Shown in pieces: positions 1 to 10,760 of a DNA stretch of 64,000 nucleotides (the first letter of the stretch is position 1; each line of letters opens with the position of its first letter). The stretch lies in NCBI RefSeq assembly GCF_041146795.1, contig NC_135173.1:55554365-55618364 (forward strand), in the 5' to 3' direction. The DNA comes from Maylandia zebra (Eukaryota; Chordata; Actinopteri; Cichliformes; Cichlidae). The notes beneath the pieces were generated by a model that was given only the letters and a program-made list of their open reading frames with translations, did not search any database and was not told where the DNA came from. The position numbers and the translations under genes were made by a program.

Positions 1-56
1 TCGCAACAGAAAATAACAAATAAACATCTCAGAAAAAGAACAGACCCCTTACTGAC

Positions 57-137
57 CAGAGGAAGTGACGATGGGCACTTGATTCTGAAGCTGTTTTCAC
101 AAGAGGAAGTCACGGGGCTGCCACAGGACTTATCCAC
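57..137 (-). CDS. gramd2b: gramd2b coding exon 8
   Basis: The acceptor is TGTCATTACAG at 138 and the donor GTCAGT at 56. It is 81 nt, phase 0, and encodes VDKSCGSPVTSSCENSFRIK and then CPSSLPL. This matches the Ser-rich linker after the GRAM domain in GRAMD2B as I remember it. The rest of the gene lies outside the window. Confidence 0.82.
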
Positions 138-3100
138 CTGTAATGACAACAGACTTAGCTGGTATTGACTTATGAAACTGTCTGCAAACAGTTGCCTATT
201 CAGACAGAATCCAGCAGCAGAATTCATTTGGTTGTCTGTTTCTATGCACACAACGTGCAGAAAAATGAAGTCACTCCCTCCGTTTTGGTTAGACGCTGCC
301 TTTTCACTATTTGCTTTAGCAAAGTTTTCATCTGCATTAGCAAACAGTTGCCTATTTAAACACACGTGAGGAAAAAAAGATAAGCTAGAGTTGTGTGTTT
401 ACAGGCATTTAGTGAACATATTTCTCTCCCTTTAGCTGACTAAATTAAAAATCACCCCCTTCCATTTGCTTGCAACTCCTGCATTGAGTACCTGGCTCTT
501 TAGCAGCTAAATGCTAAACTGTCTCTGTTAGCTACTTGCTAACTAGTTGCTAACTTTTGAATTTTGATACTTTTCAGTACTGGGCCTTTGCTAGAGCCCA
601 GTATTGGATTTAGACACAATTTAATATACACAGAGTTTACAGTGTAACAAGAGAGGAAGCTGGAACACACTAATGTTTAATATACTGCGTCCAAGATACA
701 AAGTAACTTCTGGTAACTGCCCAGTCTTAAAGAAACACAGAAGAGAAAGAAAGTACAGACACTCTCTAAAAAATGTAGTTAATTTGATTTATTAAAGTGC
801 AAAGAACATGACGTGTTTCAGCAGTAATGCCTGAATTATGGTTCAGCAGGAACTCTAACTGGAACGTTCCACATGACCTGACGAGCACATCTCGACAAAT
901 GTAACAACACCTCAGGTTTACGTAGCCTGCAATGACTCGAATGGTGTGGAAGGTTGTGGTGCAGGGTGAAGAGAAAATGCTCAGTGTTTTTGTAAAGTAA
1001 TATATTCTAACTTACAATGGTTGTGTTGTAAATTAGGACGTAGATTTCCTGCAGAAGACTAAATGTAGCTAGCTAATGAATACCGCTAGAACAAGTTGCA
1101 TAACCCGTATAGAAGATGCCATTTACCTCTAAATGAAGGCAGATTGACTTCAGGAGCTTGTAGGTGGCGTTTCGAGAGAGGAATGACACAAACACATGCT
1201 GGAAAAGAGAGATTTAGCATCACTTTCATTTTAATTCCATTTTACTTTTAGCATATACTGCAGAAGCGGCATTTGGTGACTGTGGAGATATAAAATTCCC
1301 CTTTTAACAGGAAGTAAATGGTAAATGGCCTGTATTTGTAGAGCGCTTTACTTAGTCCCTAAGGACCCCAAAGCGCTTTACATTTTTCAATCATCCACAC
1401 ACTGGTGATGGCAAGCTACATTGTAGCCACAGCCACCCTGGGGCGCACTGACAGAGGCGAGGCTGCCGGACACTGGCGCCACCGGGCCCTCTGACCACCA
1501 CCAGTAGGCAACGGGCAAAGTGTCTTGCCCAAGGACACAACAACCGAGGATGTCGGAGCCGGGGCTCGAACCGGCAACCTTCCGATTACAAGACGAACTG
1601 CCGACTCTTGAGCCACGATCGCCCTATTGACTTCTAACAGAACAAGACTCAACTACAGCCCCCCATCTGCCAGGTAGCGGGTTGAGAGGAAAGTCGGGGA
1701 AAAGCTGACTGCATCATTACCTGTTCACTCGGAGTTTCGATCACGAGGGCGTTTGGCACTAACAGCGCTGTTTTCGTTTTTTTGATAAGTGTCACGGACA
1801 TCGCCGGGATTGAAATCTGTGAAGGACAAGACCTCATGTTCTTTAACAAACAAGCTAATCGCAAAGATTTCAGATAAATTCCTCACTAGAGTTAACAGTG
1901 ACGTACCTTGGTATCTTTGCCAAAGACTTTGGAGTGGAAGCAGATCCAGTTATCAGAGACAAACAACTTGCCCTGATACAAAATATCTCTCTGGAGGGCA
2001 CAAGTGTAACCTGTTGGTTACATTTTCACATTAATACTGTCACATTCCTTTGTTTTTTGCCTGAAAGCAAAAGGTGAAACTTACTTTGCTTGAGCTGCTC
2101 ATCTTTGCTGACCTCCTTAAATAACTTATGGAACTGGGTGTTTGTTTTTGACAACTGAAAGGCAAAGTTTTAAATTATGAAAATGGCAAATGTATATACA
2201 TAAAAACAGTTTGGGGTTTGGTGGTATTTGTCAATGGATCAGTATGTGGGTTGTTTTTGTTGTTGTTGTTCTTTTACCTGGGTAGGCTGCCATTTCTTCC
2301 TTTCAAACTTTGTTTCTAAGTCACATGGACTTAGCACTGGCGAAAGCTGCTCCACAGGTTTCAGTCTGGCAAATGAAAGGTCAGTGTTTACAGTTAACTA
2401 TCATGGCAACACCTGAGGAGGACGAGTAACAGTAACTGCAGAAGGAAAAGTACTGTCACAGATTTATAACTCAAACTATCACTAAACACTGTTATCAGGC
2501 AAAAAAGTAAACCCCTCTAATTTGGCTCCGCAGCGTGTCATACGTGGTTAAGTAAAAGCTGCTTGAACAGCAGCAACATAATCAGTAAACAGCTCTCTGG
2601 TCGTGCAGGTATGTAGGAGGATGGGCGCAGCTGCAGAGCTGCAGTAAAAATGGAAAACTAGCACATTTTGAACTAAAAAACAAGTCCAAAAAAATCCTTT
2701 CTTTTCACTTTAATTTAGTCCTTTTATGTTTGACATTAAAATGAACTTGTTATTAATTTATTACTTGTCATTAAAGGTTTATATAGTGCTTATAAACAAT
2801 AAAAATATACACATTGTCCACCTGACGCCGAGTGGTTTCCTCCTGCTCTTGGACTGGTCAGACGCTGTCTCCAGACAGAGCTGGAGGTCCCCAGGTGACC
2901 TTCCGTGCTTCCGCTGCCTCCCTTCGCCTCCATTGTCCACCTCAGACCTGCAGACATGACACAGTTAAGTCGCTGCTCTCTGTTCTCCTGGGAGAAGCTG
3001 GCAAACTTGTGCCGTAGCGAACACCTCTCACGTAATCTTTAAACGTTCTCAAAAAGCAGCTGCCTCAGGTTTCCACTTGTCTCTCCCCGTGCTCGTATTA

Positions 3101-3569
3101 CCCGGTGTTGCTGTAATGGTTTATATCACAGGAACAAAACATGTTGGGGCACCGAGATTCTGGAGATTCCCATTCAAACGCACAGAAACATCTCTTTGAG
3201 TTAAAGAGACGGGGCAGGCGTAAAATTGGCCTTCGGCGCTACAACATAACTTTTGCCATCTGGAATGCAAATTAACCCTATCTTGGCTGTATTTCGTGCC
3301 ACGTACTCGCTAAATTCGTGCTTTTACAGAGCCAGCAGAGGCCTTTAATTCAAATCCACACTCTGAAGCAGGATGCAGATGCAAATAAGCCCAACGCTTA
3401 AACCCCCACCCCCATCAATCGCTTTCCCCCAACTTAAACTGAAAGGCAGCCTCGGGCCCTGGCTGCATCTTTCCCACACTCACGTCGAGCGGTTCCCTCG
3501 GGAGTCCTTGCAGGGAAGTTGTTCTGCTGAGAATAACGGGGTCAGAGGTCTGTCCGCCTGCTCGGTCAT
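57..3569 (-). CDS. gramd2b: GRAM domain-containing protein 2B-like gene, 5' part (8 coding exons, continues past the left edge)
   Basis: Eight exons join on the minus strand: 3569-3484, 2947-2822, 2365-2278, 2154-2085, 2010-1907, 1816-1721, 1198-1127, 137-57. They total 723 nt or 241 codons with no stop; every intron is GT-AG and all phases agree. The GRAM domain spans about residues 107-212, with hallmarks QFHKLFKEV, LYQGKLFVSDNWICFHSKVF, FGKDTK, IKKTKTALLVPNALVI and VFVSFLSR. GRAM domains are PH-like lipid-binding folds. Family members are tail-anchored ER proteins at ER-plasma membrane contacts; the C-terminal membrane segment would lie beyond the left edge. The N-terminus MTEQ and the SEVDNG and ENSF.. 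SSLPL segments fit my memory of GRAMD2B better than GRAMD2A, but the paralog call needs alignment. The introns are compact (74-989 bp), and one holds a SINE. I consider this an intact gene. Confidence 0.88.
138..1126 (-). other. gramd2b intron, no further feature
   Basis: A 989-bp intron. The only oddity is a short direct repeat: GCAAACAGTTGCCTATT near 183 and again near 340. Short ORFs here are chance. Confidence 0.7.
1127..1198 (-). CDS. gramd2b: gramd2b coding exon 7, end of the GRAM domain
   Basis: The acceptor is CTTTTCCAG and the donor GTAAAT. It is 72 nt, phase 0, and encodes HVFVSFLSRNATYKLLKSIC and then LHLE. The FVSFLSR motif closes the GRAM fold. Confidence 0.94.
1314..1625 (-). 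repeat. tRNA-headed SINE in a gramd2b intron
   Basis: Read on the minus strand, the head has an A-box-like TGGCTCAAGAG (1615-1605) and a near-perfect B box GGTTCGAGCCC (1572-1562), the internal Pol III promoter arrangement of tRNA-derived SINEs. The tail contains GCGCTTTAC repeats and ends in a repeated GTAAATG unit. The text resembles a SINE common in fish. It lies in the intron between exons 7 and 6, in the same orientation as the gene. Confidence 0.75.
1721..1816 (-). CDS. gramd2b: gramd2b coding exon 6, GRAM domain
   Basis: The acceptor is CTTCACAG and the donor GTAATG. It is 96 nt, phase 0 on both sides, and encodes ISIPAMSVTLIKKTKTALLV, then PNALVIETPSEQ. Confidence 0.95.
1907..2010 (-). 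CDS. gramd2b: gramd2b coding exon 5, GRAM domain core
   Basis: The acceptor is CCAACAG and the donor GTACGT. It has 2 + 102 nt and encodes YTCALQRDILYQGKLF, then VSDNWICFHSKVFGKDTK, the most diagnostic block of the GRAM domain. Confidence 0.96.
2085..2154 (-). CDS. gramd2b: gramd2b coding exon 4, start of the GRAM domain
   Basis: The acceptor is TTGCCTTTCAG and the donor GTAAGT. It has 69 + 1 nt and encodes LSKTNTQFHKLFKEVSKDEQ and then LKQ, the opening FHKLF motif of the GRAM domain. It ends in phase 1. Confidence 0.93.
2278..2365 (-). CDS. gramd2b: gramd2b coding exon 3
   Basis: The acceptor is TTTGCCAG and the donor GTAAAAG. It has 1 + 87 nt and encodes LKPVEQLSPV... ending DLETKFERKKWQPTQ. 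The KFERKK stretch just before the GRAM domain is typical of this family. Confidence 0.88.
2822..2947 (-). CDS. gramd2b: gramd2b coding exon 2
   Basis: The acceptor is TGTCTGCAG at 2948 and the donor GTGGAC at 2821. It has 1 + 123 + 2 nt and encodes a polar, basic segment starting SEVDNGGEGRQRKHGRSP. This is the low-complexity region ahead of the GRAM domain. Phase 2 on both sides matches its neighbours. Confidence 0.8.
3484..3569 (-). CDS. gramd2b: gramd2b coding exon 1 with start codon
   Basis: The ATG is at 3569-3567 and the reading begins MTEQADRPL. It ends CGAC followed by donor GTGAGTG at 3483. It carries 28 codons plus 2 nt (phase 2), which completes a Thr codon with the first G of the next exon. 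The start is inferred from the MTE beginning that I recall for GRAMD2B and from phase agreement. Confidence 0.75.
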
Positions 3570-3760
3570 CAGTACCATATCTCATACTTCTGCCATCGGC
3601 TTCTGCTTTCGCTCTCGCGCCGCAGATAAGGGAGAAGCTTCAGGAAGGATTTAAAGTTTGGGACAATCGGTCTGTGGACCAAGAAGCCACACAGAGGAGG
3701 AGCCGGGAAGGGGGAGGGAGCAGCTGGGACCAACGTCAGGAGCAACAGGGAAAGAGCAAA
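3570..3760 (-). promoter_or_regulatory. gramd2b: putative gramd2b 5' UTR and promoter
   Basis: Directly upstream of the ATG. On the minus strand a TTTAAA box lies near 3645-3655, and a purine-rich, G-rich stretch (GGGAAGGGGGAGGGAG) at about 3700-3725 could bind Sp/KLF factors. No transcription start can be read from the sequence. Confidence 0.4.
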
Positions 3761-4124
3761 GAGGACTCCTGCTGGGACAGGCTGTTATCTGCTTGTAATA
3801 AAATGCTCACGCACACTAAATGTTACGTCAAAGCTTTGCGTAAGCTTTAAGTGAAGGTTTCCAGGACTCCTCTGAAAGAGTGACTGTTTCCCTCACCAAA
3901 TGTTTATACGCTTAAAACTCCAGAAATGTGATTGTACTTATGGTAGACCTCCAGCAGAGGGCAGCAGAGTGTAAACCGTGATAAATGTGTTTTCAAGTGA
4001 GATTACCTGAAACTATTCTCTCGGTTAACCGTTCACCAAAGATCGCCTGTGTGCCGAAAAGTGATTCCCAGTGTTTCTATTTGTTTTCTATTTGTAATGC
4101 TTTTGCTTATACTGATAAATAGAG
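3761..4124. other. intergenic, nothing recognised
   Basis: No coding signal, repeat family or strong structure seen between the gramd2b promoter and the first MITE. Confidence 0.5.
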
Positions 4125-4344
4125 CAGGGGTGTCAAACTCATTTTACATCGTGAGCCACATAATGCACACTTTGATCTTAGGGGGGCAGACAAGTGAAAC
4201 TCGTCTTTCTCTCAGTGCAGAGAAGTTTAACTGCACATTTAATCTCTCAGATATCCCAATATAAGAGGAAAAAGTTCAATTTATCAGTGGGCGTCATCTG
4301 AGTCTTTGGTTCTGGGTCCTGGGCCTTATGTTTGACATCCCCGA
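4125..4344. mobile_element. hAT-type MITE
   Basis: It starts CAGGGGTGTCAAACTCATTTTA and ends with the inverted TTTGACATCCCCG. CAGGGGTGTCAAAC is a terminal repeat I associate with non-autonomous hAT elements of fish. The flanking 8-bp duplication is not recognisable, so one end may be eroded. No coding capacity. Confidence 0.6.
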
Positions 4345-5164
4345 TGCCCCTTGTTGTCCCTACATTATAATCAGGGCAGTCCTTTTTGGCTGCTTAAAAT
4401 ATCTTCAAAGAACTGTGCTGTTATATTTGTTGCAATTTCTCTTTAAAAGAGACATGTTTTAATGTCAGGGACACTTTTCAGCTTCATAATTATTTATGAA
4501 GCTGAAAGATTATATAAAAGTGAGTTTACCAAAAAAAAAAAAAAAAATGAATGCAGTTTCTGTGACAGAAGTGTTCTTTCTAGCTTGGTGTACAGATTTT
4601 AGGCTAGAAAGTTACAACAATTTAAATACCAGTATTATTTATTTATTTTGGCAATTGTTGACAATAACATTTCTGGTTTGAGATGGGGAGGAGACACAAG
4701 TCCGGAGGGTTGTATTAGGAATAGGGGAAAAAGCCTGTACCATAGCAAATATGCGAATCCATCTGAAGTAGTGATCCCAGAGCAGCTGAAAGAAACAACA
4801 ACAAAGAGAGACAATCCATGATCACATTGTAAGGATGCAAGTAAATAGGTAATGCAGAGAAAATTGTACATGTCATGTAACAGCTATACTATAACAAACT
4901 TGAAAGTTTCCAGAAGATTTTACATTTAAAATATGTAATAGTTTCAAAAAATTGCAACTGAGTCTTCAGATCACATCCAGTTTGATTAGTATTGTGTATT
5001 ATGCAATCAAGACTCTTTATTTGTGGAGTAAAAAACACACGTGCCTGTTGGTCTTTTTTACTTCTGCTGATCTCTTCTCAGTAATCATGGGTAGAACCAT
5101 CCTTGTCTATGAACTTGGCCTCCTTTAGACTCCAACTTCAAACCTGTAAAGTTTTGTGACCTGT
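4345..5164. other. intergenic, nothing recognised
   Basis: AT-rich sequence with a homopolymer A run near 4531-4546. ORFs here have no recognisable content. Confidence 0.5.
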
Positions 5165-5890
5165 GTGAATGATCCTCAGCTTCCTGTTCTTAGCTGACAG
5201 CAGTGACACTTGGTGTGGTCTTCTGCTGCTGCTGCTGCAGTCCACCTGTTTCCAGGTACTATGTGCTGTGCATCCAGAAATGCTCTTCTGCGTACTGATT
5301 GTAACAATATCTGAGTTGCTGTTGCCTTCCTGTCAGCTAGAATCAGACTGGCTATTGTTCTCAACATATTATATCTCTGAGAAAATTGTCACCCTCTGGA
5401 TATTTTTTCTTTTCTTTTCTTTTGGACCATTTTATGTAAACCCTGGAGATGGTTTTATGGGAAAATCCCAGCACATCAGCAGTTTTTAAAATAATCAACC
5501 CAGCTCATCTGGCATCTGAAGTCACTTAAATCACCTGTGATTAAATCACCTGTGATTCTGTGAAGTGGCCTTTGAGTGTGTGTGGTGTGTGGAGGATATT
5601 TTTTGGTACACTTTGGACCCTCTGAGCATTATTTAAACACCACAGCTCACATGAGATATTTTTGCTGGCCACGTCTATCCTCCTGTCCTTCTAGCATCTC
5701 AAACTGATTTTTTAAAAACCTGACATTGAGTTCACAGTGGCTCCCACAATCACCTGGTCTCAGCTGATTGTGGGGGCCTTTGGGATTTGGTGGAATGGGA
5801 TGTTTGCGTCATGGATGCGCGCAGCCAACAACCATAGCTTACAGTGCAGTGAATTACATTGTACTGAATTAACTAAAACAATCCCTGGTT
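5165..5890 (-). mobile_element. Tc1/mariner transposon relic
   Basis: On the minus strand the text around 5165-5370 reads as a decayed Tc1 transposase: LSAKNRKL (rc of CAGCTTCCTGTTCTTAGCTG) is followed by ADRKATATQI. Downstream come blocks (TATGTAAACCCTGGAGATGG, AAGTCACTTAAATCACC) shared with the relic at 49200-50140. A segment at 5786-5830 resembles the element's far end in the opposite orientation, so this is a rearranged or nested copy. A short palindrome (CCCACAATCA...TGATTGTGGG) sits at about 5742-5775. Frameshifts are numerous; it is not functional. Confidence 0.75.
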
Positions 5891-7480
5891 TGATTTAGGA
5901 GGCAACACAACTCCCAGTGTAAATCTGCAAAATCTATAATTCAGAGTTATCTCCTGTGGTAATGCTTTATGGCAAAGGTGCAGCTCAAAGTAGCCTATGT
6001 TTGGATGTCACTACAGTGGATACACCCAAGAAGATTGAATTTTCATTGTACTGTTAACCTAATTTTGCTATAAACTATGCTAGTTGAGTTCAGATAACTG
6101 CAGTCTTTATCACTAAAACAGAAGAAAGTGTCACTGTGCTGCATGTAATTTATTGTGAAATTGAATGAAACGCCCTTTTCTACCTCCAGGGGTCGCTGTT
6201 GCTGCATTTAAAGTCAGTGCAGGAACAGAAGACTTGTCAGAGTTCATTAAGTATCCAGGAGACAATGGCACGGCCAGCAGTGCAATGCAAGCTAGCAGCT
6301 AGTAGGTTTGCCATTAATCATGGCTGACAAAGAATTGGGGGTTAAAGGAAGGAAAGCTGCCAGAGTGACTTTACACTGAATGAGCGCTGGAAAACAGCAA
6401 TCCTGTGTGTTTGGTTCTCTCTCTCTCTCTTTTTTTTTTTTTTTATAAATACTGGAATTCAATAACTAACAGCCAAAACTATGTTCAGTTTCACTGTTTT
6501 GGCTGATAATAATGCATGCAACAATGCAAGTGTGAATACATAATATGAAGAATAACCATTTGTCCAGACTTAAAGGAGCTGTACGATTTAGTGAAATATT
6601 TGTCCTTCTTTGTTCCTTGAACAAATTAAAACAAATTACTCGTACAATAAAGACACACTTGTTCCTGATTCAGGAATCTGTATAAAAATGTAAATCTACT
6701 TCAATTTTAAAATTCTACTTCAATTTTATTTTCAAAATACTACTTTATTTTGTTGTATTCACAGTCTACTATATGCTGTTTTATTGCAGGAGTTCCCAAA
6801 ATAAGGCCTTAGCCCTTCCAGAGAATCAGATTTACTGTGAGATCATACATGGTGGTTAGAAAATCTCATTACAGACTTATTAATTATTGTTTTTTAAGTC
6901 TCTGTACCTTTGACATTGAATGAAGTGGAACTGACACCAGTTGTGAAATACTGGGTAAAAAGGAGTTTAATCTTTAATATTTAGTATTTAATTTTATAAA
7001 TGCATCATGTGCTATTTAATGGTAAATGCATATGAAAATTTACAATTAAATAAATTAATATTAATATGAAATTGAATTCTTAGTATAACTGGAAATGCAT
7101 GACAGTTTGGTTGAAGGTCCCACTAAAATGAATATGTATAAAGCAGCAGAGGATTTTTCAAGGTACGTTAGCAAGTTCTAGATACTGACAAAGCTAATGC
7201 CGTTAGCAAAATTACCATTCCAGGCAGCTAATTGCTGTGTTCACTGTACTTCAGGCAACTTTAAAAGAGAGTTGCTGCTGTACACGTCAAGTAAAAGAAG
7301 TGGAGCCGTGTTTTGAAATCTTTGTTTCCCTCCCGTGTTTATGCTAAGCAAAGCTAAGCTAGTGCTTGCCTCGCTCTAGCTAAATAATGTTTACAGGACA
7401 AGAGAGCATTACCAATCTCCTCACGTAATACTCAGCAACTAAGTGCGTGAACACATTTTCATTATTTTAAAGCCCAATCA
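5891..7480. other. AT-rich intergenic; (TC)n-(T)n tract near 6415-6444
   Basis: No gene or recognised repeat family. A CTCTCTCTCT tract runs into poly-T at about 6415-6444. Confidence 0.5.
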
Positions 7481-8425
7481 AAAAGGGTGATAATTAGATG
7501 AAGTCAAACTTAGCCAGTATGTGTTCATGTGTGTGAGAAAGAGTGCTGCTCTCTGCTGCTGTTGCCTTCTAAGAAACATCTTCTGTAGGCAGAAGCCTTT
7601 TCAGTGCCTGTCATATGTTCCACCACAGAAAGACAGAGAACAAGGAAAGCACAGAGAAAGGAGGCTGCTGTGTGTGTGAGAGAGAGAGAGTGCAAAAATG
7701 GTACTTGTGAGGGGGGAAGATTGAAGTCCTGTTAAGTGCTCTGCTTGAAAGCATGTCTGGCCTCATTAGCTGTCAGTTGTAACAATACTGAACTGGCAGT
7801 GAAGACAGGTTGGAGTCTAGTGGTCATAAATCACTCCTCGACAGCTGCCTGACAAGCTGGGAACCAGTACACAGGCACGGGCACCCTCTCAGCTTCGACA
7901 CTACACAGGCACACACTAATCTAAAAAAATCATTGCTCTCACCCTGAAATTACATAGAGACTGCAACAGTGGTATGCAGTGTTTTGTAAGCGGTAAATTG
8001 CTCTCATTTTGAGTCTGCCTCCATATACGCACGTGCACTCATACGTAACCCCTCATCTCCTGTGCCTGTCTGTCGCTGGCTATGCCCATTAGCTAAACGT
8101 GCAGTGGCTGCAGTGACTTCTGCGGGGCAGCGGGGGTGTTAAGAGCAAGGCCTGTGGGTCATTAATCACGGCCCCTGACATGCAGAGCAAGAGGCCAAGG
8201 CTCCCCTATGCATACAGCTGCTGGGCCACACTCATTGCAAAGGCGATGTGTTGACCCTCGTACGCCCCCGCTCCCAGCGCCTGTGGCTCTCATCTGTCCA
8301 ACTCCCTCACTGTTTGTGTCAGTCATTGGTGCTGTCAGACACCACCTCCTCTTGATCAACAGCAGCACTTCTGGTGCTGTTTCCTTTCATGCTCACAGTT
8401 TTTTATTGATAACTTTACCCTGATT
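7480..8425. promoter_or_regulatory. non-repetitive island, candidate conserved noncoding element
   Basis: A GC-richer stretch without repeat hallmarks, splice-flanked exons or plausible protein; it includes GGGTCATTAATCACGGCCCC near 8156-8175, a homeodomain-like core. Regulatory function is inference from the position in a gene desert beside a developmental regulator. Confidence 0.25.
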
Positions 8426-10400
8426 AGACTGTTAATACAGTCAGTCTGATATCTGGAATATTTTTAGCCAATGGCTAGCGGATGCGTATTTAATTATTGG
8501 ATCCTTCCATATTTCAGGTCTGAATTTCTTGCTATTTTCATTATCAGTAGGAAACTTTTAGCCATTTAACAGCTGATGAACGCAACTTGGAGCAGGATTA
8601 TTTATGCTTAAGTTCCACATTCCCATCATTGTATGTGATCAGTTAGCCAGCAGAGACTCCTTCAAGTCAAATACATCAAATATTCAAACACACAAAAATG
8701 TGAAAAACCTAATGTACCATCTCATTCTCACTCCCATCCGCTGACATGATGTCACCCAGATTCACAGCTGCTTGAATAATGATAAAAGACAGTCAGGCTG
8801 CGAGACACTGAAACACTGTTTCATCATTCACAGCTACTAAATCAGCGAGTCCAGGCACAAGACATCTGTTGAAAGCTGATTCCTTATCAGCCTTCCAGCG
8901 CGATTTGCCGAACATCTGGAGTTTCTGAGGACTTTGGCATGTGTGCACTGGAAAACTCACAAAGAAGGCTAATTTTCTAGAATGTGTTGACACTTACAAC
9001 TTCAGGCCAGGTGATCTATTGCAGCATAACATGAACTTTGAATGAATGTGGTGCACATGAGGGAAACCAGAAGACAGCATCTTTAGATTGCTTTTCATTA
9101 GAAATTGACATTTGAAATTGCAGGAAACGTTTTTCTTTATAACCAATATTGAGGAAAGAAATCATTTTGGAAGCTGACCGTTTGCTAAGCCCTGCTGGTC
9201 TACACATGTCCTGCTTTAAACTCACAATTTGTGCATGCAATTTGTGATCATGCTGGCAAGGTTTTTCTTGAAATTTTGTTAAATATTTCAAACAATGGGT
9301 CCTTGATTTCAGCTTAGAATAAACAACAGCAGGCTTCCGTGGAAATGGCTTTCATAATCCTAGCTAGCTTTGTGGAAAATGTGTAAATAGAGAAGCAGCT
9401 CATATGTAGGAATGGGTACAAAAACCTGGTATTAAACAGTCCCCAGGGATAAATTGTATATGGATGGAAATATCAACAAGTAGTGGTGCAGGCTTAAAAT
9501 AGCTTGATGGTGTTGAGAATTGAATGCTCAAAAGTGCAGTTGCAGTTTGCTGTCAGTGCTCGTTGTCACAAATGCAAGGGGTGTTTTGCTTCAGCTTTTG
9601 ACTGCCTGACCCTTCTCCAGGTATGTACCCCAGAGTGCACTTATTATTTTATCCTAAATATCCTAAATGCAGGTAGCTACTAGCAAGGTAACTGTTAAGG
9701 ACGCGTGCATTCCTTGCTAATGGTATTAGCTTAGCTTTCATCTGGCATAAAATTAGCAAATATTAATTAGTGAATGTGCCGTTTGAGATAAATGTATTGG
9801 TTTTCTAACATAAGCCTACAACATGTGTAGCCACGCATGCTAATAAAAGGCGCTAATATGAGCGCAATAAAAAGAAGTATTCCTTCATACTTCATGTGGA
9901 AAGGTAGCATATGACTGTGCATTTACATACGAATGATCTGCTAAATCAGTGAATGTTTAAAAGCAACTTGATGTTCAGTGTGTCCCAAACTGAGCAGCAT
10001 TTGTTTGGGTAATGGAGTTATAAACATGACATTTTATGCAAATTCTTGTGCACGTTTGCAAATCTGCTTTTTATTTGCAGATTATGTGACGTGCATTTCT
10101 CATCCCTCTTGGAATACTAGTAGCAGTCACTACAGGAATGACAAAACGTGTGACACATTCTTTTCCCTGTATCTATTTCAGTATTTCGCCTTTTTTTCAC
10201 TTCAACACACCACATTGCTGGATGCACACATCATTTCTGTTGTAACATAGTGGCAAAGATCAGGTCTGCTGGTTAGACTAAACAACAGCATTTGAGTGGA
10301 ATTTGCTCTCGATCATTAATCATCCTGACAGCTTGAAAAACAACGTTTCCTCCTTAATGACTGTATTTGAGTAATCACGTCTGCTTATTTCCATGAAGCT
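8426..10400. other. intergenic, nothing recognised
   Basis: Unique-looking AT-rich sequence. ORFs of 66-91 residues have no family resemblance. Confidence 0.45.
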
Positions 10401-10760
10401 TCTCTCTCTCTCTCTTTCTCAATCAGATAGCTCTCTCTGCCTTGCTTTATGTTGCCGTCCACATGTGTGTATTTTGGAGCCTTTTCTTTGACCTCCCAAA
10501 GTCTCCGGTGTGGCGTCTGCTATGGGTCACACTAGCCAATTATGGCGTGTTGTGTTCGTGAAGAGGGTAAAAACCACGAGGAATGAGAGAATGTGGCTGT
10601 GAGGATCCAGATGCGGAAGGCAGAGGATCGTGTCCCCCTCTCTCCATGTGCCAAAACCACCGGCAGCCGCTGCTGGCCTCCAGGCCTCCACTGGTCACTG
10701 CCAAAGCACGTTTCTCTGTTAAGCACTGGGTTTATGATGCATGAGAGCTGACAACTGATC
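10400..10760. promoter_or_regulatory. (TC)n tract and GC-richer unique island
   Basis: A CT-repeat at about 10402-10425 precedes a unique island around 10440-10735. It has no repeat or coding signature; a regulatory role is only a guess. Confidence 0.2.

Noticed and set aside
5169..5489. 106-codon plus-strand ORF
   Set aside because: Antisense shadow of the Tc1 relic.
10532..10726. Possible minus-strand exon
   Set aside because: No acceptor/donor pair with a sensible frame and no recognisable peptide.
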